Source: Oscillatoriales cyanobacterium Centralia_MAG_596
Lineage (GTDB): Bacteria > Cyanobacteriota > Cyanobacteriia > Leptolyngbyales > Leptolyngbyaceae
Assembly: GCA_021323955.1 (NCBI GenBank)
Contig: JAJPKC010000321.1
Coordinates: 1 to 37,259, forward strand
Direction of reading: 5' to 3'
DNA length: 37,259 bases
Shown here: piece after piece, positions 18,406 through 26,739 of the stretch
How the letters are laid out: every line of letters starts with the position of its first letter
Position numbering within the stretch: the first letter of the stretch is position 1
Notes under the pieces: model-generated
The model's database searches: none
Told to the model about the DNA's origin: nothing
The model's input: only the letters and a program-made list of their open reading frames with translations
Position numbers and translations under genes: made by a program

Positions 18406-18771
18406 ATGAGCGACAGCAAGTGTACGGATACAGACCGGCTTGAACCGAACCTGCAATACATTGCTGACGCTGTTCGAACGCTTGCCTCCCGTTCCGAGAA
18501 TGATTCGCTGGCGTTGCTAGCGCTCCTGAGGATGCTGGAAGGGTTACATCAAGAGATCCGCGATAACCTCTTTCAGGCATCTTTGCCGGATAATCGGCGG
18601 GCTTTATACAGTTTATTGAAGGATATTGAAGCGTCGGGTGGTTGGCCTTACATCCATCGCATGAAGCTGCGATCGTTACTGGTGAATTTTCAGGACACAA
18701 CTACTGATACTGATCGATCGGCTCGGCTGTTCAATCTCACGCCGCCCACTGTAGACGATGCGATCGATTAG
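18406..18771 (+). CDS. conserved small helical protein of unknown function
   Basis: Soluble protein of 121 residues that I do not recognise by name. It is mostly helical by appearance, with a central stretch LALLALLRMLEGLHQEIRDNLFQASLPDNRRALYSLL and a motif GGWPYIHRMKLRSLL. Leu-rich heptads suggest a helical bundle or a protein-protein contact. AGGA about ten bases before the ATG and a strong terminator just after the stop support a real gene. It lies divergent to psbO and convergent on psbM. I believe similar proteins occur in other cyanobacteria. A photosystem role is suggested only by position. Confidence 0.75.
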   Translation: MSDSKCTDTDRLEPNLQYIADAVRTLASRSENDSLALLALLRMLEGLHQEIRDNLFQASLPDNRRALYSLLKDIEASGGWPYIHRMKLRSLLVNFQDTTTDTDRSARLFNLTPPTVDDAID

Positions 18772-18796
18772 GCGTTCACTGCTGCATCTCATAAAT

Positions 18797-18827
18797 AAAG
18801 CGCCAGAATCGTATCCTCTGGCGCTTT
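18797..18827. terminator. two-way terminator between the small gene and psbM
   Basis: Perfect 11-base arms, AAAGCGCCAGA at 18797-18807 and TCTGGCGCTTT at 18817-18827, with a 9-base loop and A/T tracts on both sides. It lies between two convergent genes. Confidence 0.85.
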
Positions 18828-18854
18828 TGTGCAAATGAAACTGAACTGAAGCAT

Positions 18855-18971
18855 TCAGGAGTCTTTATTGGCCTGCCTGCTCGCGGTCTGGATGTAGAGG
18901 ATCAGCAGAAAGACTGCTGGAACCAGCACAAATAGGATACTTGCGATAAACCCCAGATCGTTGACTTGCAT
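18855..18971 (-). CDS. psbM: photosystem II reaction-centre protein PsbM
   Basis: PsbM is a single-helix thylakoid protein at the monomer-monomer interface of the photosystem II dimer. Translation of this strand gives 38 residues beginning [19 protein letters not shown] and ending with the tail [11 protein letters not shown]. This is almost identical to known PsbM up to the end of the membrane helix at about residue 28. The tail is a few residues longer than the 34-36 usual in the family. The gene may be co-transcribed with the ferredoxin gene about 155 bases upstream. Confidence 0.96.
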   Translation of the reverse strand: MQVNDLGFIASILFVLVPAVFLLILYIQTASRQANKDS

Positions 18972-19127
18972 AAATTTTGCCTACTAAATGACCTACCGTC
19001 GACGATCTTTAGAATACCACCGTGCGATATTTCCTTCCATGATCATCAGAGGAGTTCCTATAGATTCCATCTCTAGCATTATTCCGCTTGCAGCAAGGCT
19101 CCTGACAAGATGGGCGATCGTTCGGCC

Positions 19128-19433
19128 CTATTTAGCTGATGGTTTTGTCTTGACTGTAACCGGACCGTGTACAAGCGTCTGACACGCCAGCCGATAGGTG
19201 TCTGGTTTTTGCTTTAATTTGCGCTTTTCGGTTTCAGTGCGGGGGGAGAGGTTTTCTGTTCCCTCCACGATTTCGACGATACATGTACCACATTGCCCGT
19301 AACCGTTGCAGTTGGTCATTTTGCCGACAAACGTATAGATATCGATCCGGTTTTCGAGGGCTTTAAGTCTCAGGTTTGCGCCATCTGCGACAACGACTTC
19401 CCGGTTTTCCTTCAAAAATTTGATGGTAGTCAT
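19128..19433 (-). CDS. 2Fe-2S ferredoxin with CX5CX2C...C motif
   Basis: Soluble electron carrier of 101 residues. Cluster ligands are Cys42, Cys48, Cys51 and Cys84, with spacing C-X5-C-X2-C-X32-C ([11 protein letters not shown] and RLACQT). The X5 spacing differs from the photosynthetic ferredoxin PetF (CX4CX2C) and resembles the Isc/adrenodoxin-type group. The partner and redox role are unknown. It starts ATG at 19433, is divergent from psbB across a 428-base gap and lies upstream of psbM on the same strand. The link to photosystem II genes suggests, but does not show, a role in PSII assembly or redox. Confidence 0.9.
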   Translation of the reverse strand: MTTIKFLKENREVVVADGANLRLKALENRIDIYTFVGKMTNCNGYGQCGTCIVEIVEGTENLSPRTETEKRKLKQKPDTYRLACQTLVHGPVTVKTKPSAK

Positions 19434-19861
19434 TTTCAGATTATGTCTTAGGTTAAGTCGCTTTGCTCAGCAGCGCTGCGGTTCTTACTGAGGCACTGAC
19501 TTGCGTTTCGTTGAATTCGTGCATCAGTGCGAGCAAGAGGCTGCTCCAATTGTTTATATATCCAAACATTACGTTGCACAAGTTTACAAAACTCGTCTTA
19601 TTGCTCTAATGCTTTGAGTAATAGTCATTTTGCTTGCAATCAGTACTTGCACTGGTTACACTTCTTTATACACTTTCATTTTGATGAACATAACTTTCAA
19701 GCAGCTAGTTGGGCTTTACCAAGTAGCTTCACATGGGAGCCAGATTGAGGAGTGCAAGGTTGAAGTAGCCAGAGACCTGGTACATTTATCAATGTCCGGC
19801 ACTTTAATAAAATGCTTAGGAAAGCGTTGAACTAGAGCTATTCAAAGGAGGAGCGTAGTCA
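19434..19861. other. divergent ferredoxin/psbB control region
   Basis: About 430 bases. It contains the proposed psbB promoter, a probable leader of about 190 bases and a strong ribosome binding site, AAAGGAGGAG, ending about eight bases before the psbB ATG. Short frames inside have no recognisable sequence. Confidence 0.5.
19634..19662 (+). promoter_or_regulatory. proposed sigma-70-type promoter of psbB
   Basis: TTGCAA at 19634-19639 and TACACT at 19657-19662 are separated by exactly 17 bases. Transcription would begin near 19669, leaving a leader of about 190 bases. Confidence 0.4.
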
Positions 19862-21394
19862 ATGGGACTACCCTGGTACCGAGTACATACTGTCCTCATT
19901 AATGATCCTGGACGGTTAATTGCGACACACCTGATGCACACTGCACTGGTAGCAGGGTGGGCAGGTTCAATGACATTGTACGAGCTGGCGATCTTTGATC
20001 CAAGTGATCCGGTTCTAAATCCGATGTGGCGTCAAGGCATGTTTGTATTGCCCTTTTTGGCTCGCCTCGGCGTGACAGGATCCTGGAGCGGTTGGAGTAT
20101 CACCGGTGAAACTGGTGTTAATCCAGGCTTCTGGTCTTTTGAGGGCGTTGCGGCTGCTCACATCATCCTCTCTGGATTGTTGTTCCTGGCGGCCTGCTGG
20201 CACTGGGTTTATTGGGACCTGGAGCTTTTTAGAGATCCTCGCACGGGCGAACCAGCCCTGGATCTGCCCAAAATGTTTGGTATTCACTTATTCTTATCCG
20301 GGCTGCTCTGCTTCGGATTTGGAGCGTTCCATCTGACAGGATTGTTTGGTCCTGGTTTCTGGGTGTCTGATCCGTATGGATTGACTGGCAGCGTTCAACC
20401 TGTGGCACCTGAATGGGGGCCAGCCGGGTTCAACCCCTTCAACCCAGGAGGTGTTGTCGCGCATCACATTGCAGCCGGAATTGTTGGCATTATTGCTGGT
20501 CTTTTCCACCTGAGTGTGCGCCCACCGGAACGCCTGTATAAGGCTTTGCGGATGGGGAACATTGAGACGGTTTTGTCTAGCAGCATCGCGGCGGTATTCT
20601 TTGCGGCCTTTGTTGTCGCTGGGACGATGTGGTTCGGTAGTGCGACGACGCCGATCGAGTTGTTTGGTCCAACCCGTTATCAATGGGATGGCAGTTACTT
20701 TAAGCAGGAAATTGAGCGTCGTGTCCAGGCGAATGTCGCTGGTGGTGCTAGTCTTTCTGAGGCCTACTCAGCAATTCCTGAAAAGCTTGCCTTCTATGAC
20801 TACGTGGGTAACAGCCCCGCAAAGGGCGGTTTGTTCCGTACCGGGCAAATGAACAAGGGTGATGGGATTGCTCAGACCTGGTTAGGGCATCCAATTTTCA
20901 AGGATGGCGAAGGACGTGAACTTTCAGTTCGTCGTCTGCCCAACTTTTTTGAAAACTTCCCTGTTGTTCTAACAGATAAGGATGGCATTGTCCGAGCCGA
21001 TATTCCATTCCGTAAGGCTGAGTCAAAGTACAGCTTTGAACAGAATGGGGTCACGGTCAGCTTCTATGGCGGTGAACTGAATGGTAAGACGTTCAAAGAT
21101 CCGGCATTGGTGAAGCGCTATGCACGGGCAGCACAGTTGGGAGAGCCGTTTGAGTTCGATCGTGAAACGTTGAATTCTGATGGTGTGTTCCGTACCAGTC
21201 CGAGAGGTTGGTTTACCTTCGGGCACGCTGTATTTGCACTACTGTTCTTCTTTGGGCACATTTGGCACGGTACCCGTACCATCTTTAGGGATGTGTTTGC
21301 TGGTGTTGATCCAGACCTGTCTGAAGAGCAAGTCGAATGGGGCTTCTTCCAGAAGGTGGGTGATAAAACGACTCGTCGTAAGGAAGCTGTCTAA
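19862..21394 (+). CDS. psbB: photosystem II core antenna CP47 (PsbB)
   Basis: CP47 is the inner chlorophyll-binding antenna of photosystem II, in the thylakoid membrane. The 510-residue protein is full length. It begins [19 protein letters not shown] and has six membrane helices, with His ligands in motifs such as [59 protein letters not shown] and [17 protein letters not shown]. The large lumenal loop lies between the fifth and sixth helices, about residues 258-450. The C-terminal tail ([22 protein letters not shown]) is typical. A strong Shine-Dalgarno sequence sits just upstream. psbT follows after 140 bases. Confidence 0.99.
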   Translation: MGLPWYRVHTVLINDPGRLIATHLMHTALVAGWAGSMTLYELAIFDPSDPVLNPMWRQGMFVLPFLARLGVTGSWSGWSITGETGVNPGFWSFEGVAAAHIILSGLLFLAACWHWVYWDLELFRDPRTGEPALDLPKMFGIHLFLSGLLCFGFGAFHLTGLFGPGFWVSDPYGLTGSVQPVAPEWGPAGFNPFNPGGVVAHHIAAGIVGIIAGLFHLSVRPPERLYKALRMGNIETVLSSSIAAVFFAAFVVAGTMWFGSATTPIELFGPTRYQWDGSYFKQEIERRVQANVAGGASLSEAYSAIPEKLAFYDYVGNSPAKGGLFRTGQMNKGDGIAQTWLGHPIFKDGEGRELSVRRLPNFFENFPVVLTDKDGIVRADIPFRKAESKYSFEQNGVTVSFYGGELNGKTFKDPALVKRYARAAQLGEPFEFDRETLNSDGVFRTSPRGWFTFGHAVFALLFFFGHIWHGTRTIFRDVFAGVDPDLSEEQVEWGFFQKVGDKTTRRKEAV

Positions 21395-21415
21395 GCTCCT
21401 TTGCTGAAGTGCTGG

Positions 21416-21485
21416 AGAGGGGCTGACAATATTCTTCCTGGTCGTTAACGTCGTTAGTGATTGGTAAGAGGTTTGTAGCCCCTCT
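21416..21485 (+). promoter_or_regulatory. long-loop inverted repeat between psbB and psbT
   Basis: AGAGGGGCT at 21416-21424 pairs with AGCCCCTCT at 21477-21485 across 52 bases. There is no T-tract after it, so it looks more like an RNA processing or stabilising hairpin than a terminator. psbT starts 50 bases later. Confidence 0.45.
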
Positions 21486-21534
21486 TATGCTTTGCCAGAT
21501 TCGTTCACATTGAAAACAGAGTCAGGAATTTGCT

Positions 21535-21630
21535 ATGGAAAGCGTTGCTTACATCTTGATCCTCACGTTAGCTATTGGTGTGCTCTTTTTTGCGATCGCC
21601 TTCCGTGAGCCGCCTCGTATTGGTAAGTAG
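21535..21630 (+). CDS. psbT: photosystem II protein PsbT
   Basis: PsbT is a one-helix subunit near the acceptor side of D1 in photosystem II. Translation gives 31 residues, starting [19 protein letters not shown] and ending FREPPRIGK. This matches the family in length and sequence. The membrane helix covers about residues 3-23. It lies 140 bases behind psbB on the same strand, the usual arrangement, and is probably read from the psbB promoter. Confidence 0.97.
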   Translation: MESVAYILILTLAIGVLFFAIAFREPPRIGK

Positions 21631-21654
21631 GTTGATTAATCCGGTTGATTAATC
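21630..21654 (+). repeat. tandem copy of a 12-base word after psbT
   Basis: GGTTGATTAATC occurs at 21630-21641 and again at 21643-21654, one base apart. Each copy holds the palindrome GATTAATC, so the two can also fold into a hairpin with a 5-base loop immediately after the psbT stop. Confidence 0.6.
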
Positions 21655-22050
21655 AGCGATCGCAAGCGAGGCCGACCAGCAAGCGATTTTAGTGATTAAT
21701 TGCTTCATGAATAAGCGGCATTAGAACAGTTGGAGCGCACATTATCTGGTTGAGTTATCGAGTCTTTGCCGCGTGTGAAGACCACGAAACGGTCGGCTCT
21801 ACCAGGTGTCAAAGGGTTTAACCACAGTCTAGAGATAGATGCGTGACCTGCTCCAGCGATCGCCGTTGATTTTGAGAGAACCCTTGTTTACAGTTCTTGA
21901 CATTATGCGACTGCCTGTATTGAAGTGCGGCGGTATTCGTGGAGCAATTTCTTTGGCCAATCGGACGCGAGTCATGTGATTTAAGGGCTCCTGTGCGTCA
22001 CTATCTTTAAATGTCTTGTCAGCAGCAGTCTACGGAGTGTATCTGACCCA
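21655..22050. other. intergenic region between psbT and the GNAT gene
   Basis: About 400 bases with no supportable gene on either strand. I looked for psbN, which adjoins psbT in plastids, and did not see it. Confidence 0.4.
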
Positions 22051-22617
22051 TTGAGCTTTACCGTCCGTGTTGCCCAACCGAGAGATGTGGCGGACCTCGT
22101 CGATGTTTTGTCCAACAGCTTTCATCCGCGTGTTGGGCCGATGCGCCTGTTGCTGCCGCTTTTGCGGATGGGGGTATATGAGGATTTGCGCTATCGCTTA
22201 CGCTCTTCTCAGTTGTCAGAATATATCTGTCTCGTAGCGATCGCGACCGCTCCCGAAGAAACCGTCAACCACTCAACCTTGGTTGGAACCGTAGAAGTCA
22301 CGCTTCGTTCCAACAGCCCGTTTCAGCTCCGTAGCCTCCCTTACCCCTATCTCTCTAATTTGGCCGTACGTACAGAAGCGCGTCGGCAAGGGGTAGCCCA
22401 GCGATTGCTGACCGCCTGTGAGCGCATGGCTTCAGAGCGAGGGTTTCACGAGCTTTATCTCCATGTCCTTGAAAATAATCACGCTGCGATGCAGCTCTAT
22501 TTCAAGGCTGGCTATGAGTTGCGACAAGCAGACACGTTTTGGTGGTGTTGCCTGTTTAACCAGCCTCGAAAGCTGCTCCTTTATAAGCGTTTGGCTTTTC
22601 CACATCCGAGCAATTGA
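22051..22617 (+). CDS. GNAT-family N-acetyltransferase
   Basis: Acetyl-CoA-dependent acetyltransferase of 188 residues with unknown substrate. The fold is clear: strand beta4 LSNLAVRTEARRQGVAQRLL contains the acetyl-CoA pyrophosphate loop RRQGVA at about 111-116. The motif LYLHVLENNHAAMQLYFKAGYEL is the RimI-like motif B. The N-terminus (FTVRVAQPRDVADLVDVL) is also typical. The frame begins with TTG at 22051. No ATG or GTG precedes the conserved part in this frame and no good ribosome site is visible, so the start is uncertain. It ends 22 bases from the end of aar, tail-to-tail. Confidence 0.88.
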   Translation: MSFTVRVAQPRDVADLVDVLSNSFHPRVGPMRLLLPLLRMGVYEDLRYRLRSSQLSEYICLVAIATAPEETVNHSTLVGTVEVTLRSNSPFQLRSLPYPYLSNLAVRTEARRQGVAQRLLTACERMASERGFHELYLHVLENNHAAMQLYFKAGYELRQADTFWWCCLFNQPRKLLLYKRLAFPHPSN

Positions 22618-22638
22618 CCGTGGCTTGCTGTCGTTCGG

Positions 22639-23658
22639 CTAGACCAGCAAGGGCTTGAACCCGTGCTTGAGCGAAACTTCGCCGATCTGATCCATCTTCT
22701 CGACGGTGATGCGGTTGCGGCCCCAGGAGAAGTTCGTATGCCACTTTTCAAATTCCAGCAGCATTGACTCCGCAAAGCAGGCAAAGAGCTGACGGGCGGG
22801 GATGTCCATATTGACAATTTTCATGATGCGCCAGTCAATATCGAGCGAGTGCTCTACAATGCCGCCGTTGAGAACGTGAACCCCTGGCTGCTGAATCTTC
22901 GTGGCCAGATTTTTGGGATAACCGCCATCAATCAGCAAGCAGGGCTGCTTCAACGTTGCCGAGTCAATCTCAACGCCCTTAGGCATGCTGGCGACCCAAA
23001 CAATGATGTCTGCTTGCGGCAACGCTTCTGGTAGGTCCATAATCTTACCGCGGCCAAGCTCCTCTTGCAGGGCTTGCAGACGCTCCTGGTTACGCGCTAT
23101 GAGTAACAGTTCGGCAATATCGGTGCGGGCGTTAAGCCAGCGGCAGACGGCGCTACCAATGTCACCGGTTGCACCGCAGACAGCAACCGTTGCCGTTGAG
23201 AGATTGATGCCTAACGCCTGTGATGCTTGCTCAACCTGGCGACAAATGATGTAAGCTGTGTGCGTGTTGCCAGTTGTAAATCGCTCAAACTCCAGCATGA
23301 CGTTGCGAACCTGCCGGATTTGTTGCAAGTTGAAGTTTTCAAAGATGATAGACGAGAAACCACCGAGCGCTGTAATGTTGATGCCGTGCTTTTGTGCGTG
23401 CGCCATCGCGTTGATGACTTTTCGAGTTGCAGCTTTAATCCGACGGGCTGCCAGCATTTCGGGAAGAAAGCATGATTCAACATATCTGCCTTCGATCGTT
23501 TGACCCGTAACGCTTGTGACTCGAATGGTATCGACAATTTGAGGCGGCGCACTACACCAAAAATCTAACCCCTGATCGGCGTATTCAGGATAACCCAACT
23601 CTTCAGCAACGGCTTGGGCGTGTTCTAGGCTTGTAAGATGACCAATTAAACCAAACAT
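22639..23658 (-). CDS. aar: long-chain acyl-ACP reductase (AAR)
   Basis: AAR reduces fatty acyl-ACP to the fatty aldehyde with NADPH, the first step of cyanobacterial alkane synthesis. The 339-residue protein is full length. The NADPH-binding Rossmann motif is [15 protein letters not shown] at about 161-175. The nucleophile Cys294 in LFACFAES falls at the same number as in Synechococcus elongatus AAR. The start ([15 protein letters not shown]) is typical. It follows ado on the same strand after 325 bases, with a hairpin in the gap, so it may have its own promoter. Confidence 0.97.
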   Translation of the reverse strand: MFGLIGHLTSLEHAQAVAEELGYPEYADQGLDFWCSAPPQIVDTIRVTSVTGQTIEGRYVESCFLPEMLAARRIKAATRKVINAMAHAQKHGINITALGGFSSIIFENFNLQQIRQVRNVMLEFERFTTGNTHTAYIICRQVEQASQALGINLSTATVAVCGATGDIGSAVCRWLNARTDIAELLLIARNQERLQALQEELGRGKIMDLPEALPQADIIVWVASMPKGVEIDSATLKQPCLLIDGGYPKNLATKIQQPGVHVLNGGIVEHSLDIDWRIMKIVNMDIPARQLFACFAESMLLEFEKWHTNFSWGRNRITVEKMDQIGEVSLKHGFKPLLV

Positions 23659-23983
23659 GGACGACTCTGCAAATTTAGAAATGCTGACGAAAAACGGATG
23701 CTAAGACGAGCAAACTTCAAAGGGCACTGTGAGATAGTGCCCAAAGTTACCAATACACACTCAACTCGGCGAACGATAGTCGGAACTAATGGAACTCATT
23801 GTGTGATTAGTTACCGATTGTATGGGTTGCTGCAGGGGTAGACAGAACATATGCTCCGGACTTTGGTTGAGCGACACGATGCTGGTTTGCCAGACCATGA
23901 GTGTCCGGCACGGTTCCCAAACTGATCGCGCGCTCAAGAGCGCATTGCTGCAGAAATTGACGTTGCCAAGTTGAATCTGAGTG
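23659..23983. other. ado-aar intergenic region
   Basis: About 325 bases between ado and aar. A frame on the minus strand at 23761-24042 overlaps the ado end and has no family-like sequence. The hairpin at 23722-23742 is listed separately. An internal aar promoter is expected from work in other cyanobacteria, but I cannot place it. Confidence 0.4.
23722..23742 (-). terminator. hairpin upstream of aar, possible attenuator
   Basis: GGGCACT at 23722-23728 and AGTGCCC at 23736-23742 form a perfect 7-base stem with a 7-base loop. On the minus strand it is followed by TTTGAAGTTTG, a weak T-tract, so it may partly end transcription from ado. Confidence 0.45.
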
Positions 23984-24679
23984 TTAGGCGGCTGAAAGCC
24001 CAAGGGCAGACATCCGCATAATTTCGCGGGTGCTAAAGCCAATGTTCTCCAGGGCTTCGCCGTACTGAATCATGAAATCTTCAACCAGGGACTCTTTCTC
24101 CATCCCCAACACTTGCGCGTCAGCTTCCACCTGATTGAGCATTTGCCAAACAAGCGGCAGATTTTGACGATTAGCGGTTTCTAACTCGGCTTTGGATGTC
24201 TCAAAATTGGCTTTCAACCATTCCTCACCAAAGTTGAGGTGGCTGTATTCATCTTTAACGACACCCTCAGTAATTTTGCGAGCAAAGTCATCCGCGACAG
24301 GAATGTAAATGTTGTACGCGGCGATCGCAAAACATTCAATAATGAGTGCCTGAATTAATAAACAGGCCACGATGTTGTTCGCAGCAGCGGCGACTTGAAA
24401 ATTTTCGTGTAGCTTGGAGAAAAACTGACGCGCAAACTCCATGTCGGGAGTTACTTTGAGGTTCCGTCCACAAGCCTCAAAGCCCTTCTTATGGCGATTC
24501 TCCATTTTTGCTAGGCTGAGCAATTGGTCTTTGTGATCGGGAAGTAATTCAGCCAGATGAATATAGTTTTCGTTGGCTTCTTGCTCACCTTCAATTACGA
24601 TCGCATTGATCCGACTGTAGGCATCTTTGTAAGATTCACTGTAGAAATCGATTGCTGGACTAGCCTCAAGCTGCGGCAT
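23984..24679 (-). CDS. ado: aldehyde-deformylating oxygenase (ADO)
   Basis: ADO is a ferritin-like diiron enzyme that turns fatty aldehydes into alkanes one carbon shorter plus formate, using oxygen and reduced ferredoxin. The 231-residue protein has all six iron ligands at the numbers used for the Synechococcus elongatus enzyme: Glu32, Glu60, His63, Glu115, Glu144 and His147. Cys70 is also present. GAGGAG lies about ten bases before the ATG at 24679. With aar downstream it forms the standard alkane cassette. Confidence 0.97.
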   Translation of the reverse strand: MPQLEASPAIDFYSESYKDAYSRINAIVIEGEQEANENYIHLAELLPDHKDQLLSLAKMENRHKKGFEACGRNLKVTPDMEFARQFFSKLHENFQVAAAANNIVACLLIQALIIECFAIAAYNIYIPVADDFARKITEGVVKDEYSHLNFGEEWLKANFETSKAELETANRQNLPLVWQMLNQVEADAQVLGMEKESLVEDFMIQYGEALENIGFSTREIMRMSALGLSAA

Positions 24680-24981
24680 AGGTCTATTGTCTCCTCAAGA
24701 ATGCTGCCGATACTCACTCGGCGTTGGGACGATGTAGAAAGAATTTGGTACAACGCAACGAAAGTTAAAAAATCGTGCTTGTATCACTTTAGCTCTTTCC
24801 TGTGGGGGATCGACCAATTCAATGAAGATTCAGTTTTGATTCAGGAGAACGATATACCGAAAGTCCTTGTCACCCTGCTTTCCTCAGTCTGGTGGTAGCG
24901 ATCGACACCAATTAAACTGGAGAACCCGTCGGTATTAGCCGTTATGATTGGCACCGCGATAGTTGTTAATTGCTGCTAAAA
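24680..24981. other. divergent intergenic region, ado and permease genes
   Basis: About 300 bases holding the ado promoter. On the minus strand TTGCGT and TACATC near 24735-24765 are 16 bases apart, a weak promoter candidate. No gene is supported. Confidence 0.35.
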
Positions 24982-25830
24982 ATGCATTCCGATTTGTCAG
25001 ATCACACCACCTTTGCTTCAAAAACCGGGAGACTAATTGCGTCAATGCGGGCGATGCTGTTGGTTGCCGGTGCTGGTTTGGTGCTGTTGCCATTGGGCAT
25101 TGTGGTGGGGATGTCGTTGTTGCCTGCTGGTACATTGGCCCATCCAGTCTTGTCTACGTGGTCCTGGCAAAACTACCGTCAGGCATGGCTTCAAGGACAT
25201 TTTTTGTTGGCGTTTGCCAATTCTACTCTCGTGGCCTTGGCGGTGACAGGCGGGCAGATGGCAACGGCTGCGCTGGCGGGATATGCATTAGCGCGGCTAA
25301 ACTTTCGCGGCAGACGGGCAATTTTGCTCATTGTGCTGGCAACGCTGGTAATTCCATTTCAAATGCTGGTGATTCCGATTTTTCTGGTGTTGAAGTGGGG
25401 GCATTTGATTAACACGTATGGCGCGTTGATTTTGCCGACGATCGCCAACGGCTTCGGCATTTTTTTGTTGAGACAATATTTTCAAACGATTCCAGTTGAG
25501 CTGGAGGAAGCCGCCGCGATCGATGGTGCAAACCGATGGCAAATTCTCTGGCGCATTATGCTTCCACTGGCACGTCCGGCGTTAGTGACCCTGTTTCTAT
25601 TTACTTTCATCGGCGAGTGGAACGACTTGTTTAAACCCCTGGTGTTTACCACGCGCCCCGAACTGCGTACGGTTCAGTTAGCCCTGGCGGAATTTCAAGA
25701 GCAATTTACCAACAACTGGTCTTTGTTAATGGCAGCCGTTGTAATTGCAACCATTCCAGTCGTGTTGCTCTTTTTGCTCGGTCAACGTCAATTTATTCGT
25801 GGGATCGCCACTACAGGCATCAAGAACTAG
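24982..25830 (+). CDS. MalG-type carbohydrate ABC transporter permease, orphan
   Basis: Integral membrane subunit of about 282 residues from a sugar-type ABC importer. Six hydrophobic segments are visible. The cytoplasmic EAA loop, which docks the ATPase, is EEAAAIDGANRWQILWRIML at about 175-194. The PVELEEAAAIDGA form is typical of the MalG/second-permease family, which also includes GgtD. The frame starts with TTG at 24970, but ATG at 24982 is more likely. No partner permease, binding protein or ATPase gene lies nearby, so the substrate is unknown. Its end overlaps the convergent hydrolase gene by 11 bases. Confidence 0.9.
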   Translation: MHSDLSDHTTFASKTGRLIASMRAMLLVAGAGLVLLPLGIVVGMSLLPAGTLAHPVLSTWSWQNYRQAWLQGHFLLAFANSTLVALAVTGGQMATAALAGYALARLNFRGRRAILLIVLATLVIPFQMLVIPIFLVLKWGHLINTYGALILPTIANGFGIFLLRQYFQTIPVELEEAAAIDGANRWQILWRIMLPLARPALVTLFLFTFIGEWNDLFKPLVFTTRPELRTVQLALAEFQEQFTNNWSLLMAAVVIATIPVVLLFLLGQRQFIRGIATTGIKN

Positions 25831-26722
25831 ACTGGAGCTTGGTTGTCACCCACGATCGCAGCAGTTCATTCACTTGATCGGGGATCTCGTCGTGGGGACA
25901 GTGTCCGGCCCGCAAATAGTATTCCGTGAGCTGGGGATGGTAATGGCGAAACTTTGCTCCCCGTTCTCTGGCATTAATCCAGGGATCGGCTTCGCCCCAA
26001 AGCGTGAGTAATGGACGGGGTAATTGCCCCAGCAAAACGTCTACCTTTTCGCCCTGGGGGGTACGAAACACAGAGGCAAACACCCCAGGTGCGCCGGGAT
26101 CGCAGGACGGCTGATAAATTTCGTCTATAAGCTGATCCGTGACCGCCTGCTGATCGAGATACACCTTTTCCAGCGTTTTGCGAATAACCGATTTTTGGCG
26201 TACGTACTGAAACAGCAGGAAACTTGCCCAATCTTGACGAAATAAAGTCTGAACTACTTTGCCCATGACTTCGCGGACTGGGTCGGGCTTCGTTGTCCCT
26301 TGAATATCAGTGAACGGCCCTGCACTGTTGATGAGTACCAGTCCCGCGGCTGATTCGGGACGTTGCGAGGCGACGCAAAGAGCTGTGTATCCGCCCAATG
26401 AGTTGCCGACGAGCACAACTGGCTGCCCGATGACCTGTGTAATGAACTCGTGGAGCTGATCGCGCCAGAGATTGCCGCTGTACTGCCAGCCTGGTTTTGC
26501 CGATCGCCCAAAGCCCAGCAAGTCGATCGCCCAGACTTCAAAGTCATCACTTAACCCGGCGATCGTTTTGCGCCAGTGGTCTGTAGATGCGCCGAACCCA
26601 TGAATTAGGAGTAGGGGTGGACGTTGCGCTTGCCGTGTCCCGGCTTTGACGTAATAAATCGGTTGCTGTTGCCATTGCCAATATTGACCTGGTTTTGGCA
26701 GCGAAATCGAAGGCGCTTGCAT
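25820..26722 (-). CDS. alpha/beta hydrolase, PPH-like group
   Basis: Hydrolase of about 300 residues. The oxyanion segment is LLLIHGFGASTDHWR. The nucleophile elbow GNSLGGY places Ser at about 108. The likely Asp is in LWGEADPWI at about 246 and the His in AGHCPHDE at about 274. The GNSLGGY elbow and the AIDLLGFGRSAKP segment resemble plant pheophytinase and its cyanobacterial relatives. A chlorophyll-derived or other ester substrate is possible but not shown. ATG at 26722 is chosen over an upstream in-frame start at 26743. It begins 17 bases after the ferritin-like gene stops, so the two form an operon. Confidence 0.88.
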   Translation of the reverse strand: MQAPSISLPKPGQYWQWQQQPIYYVKAGTRQAQRPPLLLIHGFGASTDHWRKTIAGLSDDFEVWAIDLLGFGRSAKPGWQYSGNLWRDQLHEFITQVIGQPVVLVGNSLGGYTALCVASQRPESAAGLVLINSAGPFTDIQGTTKPDPVREVMGKVVQTLFRQDWASFLLFQYVRQKSVIRKTLEKVYLDQQAVTDQLIDEIYQPSCDPGAPGVFASVFRTPQGEKVDVLLGQLPRPLLTLWGEADPWINARERGAKFRHYHPQLTEYYLRAGHCPHDEIPDQVNELLRSWVTTKLQSSS

Positions 26723-26739
26723 AGTTATGAGGAGCCAAA

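Noticed and set aside
23761-24042. 93-codon minus-strand frame overlapping the end of ado
   Set aside because: It overlaps the conserved ado C-terminus in another frame and shows no motif.
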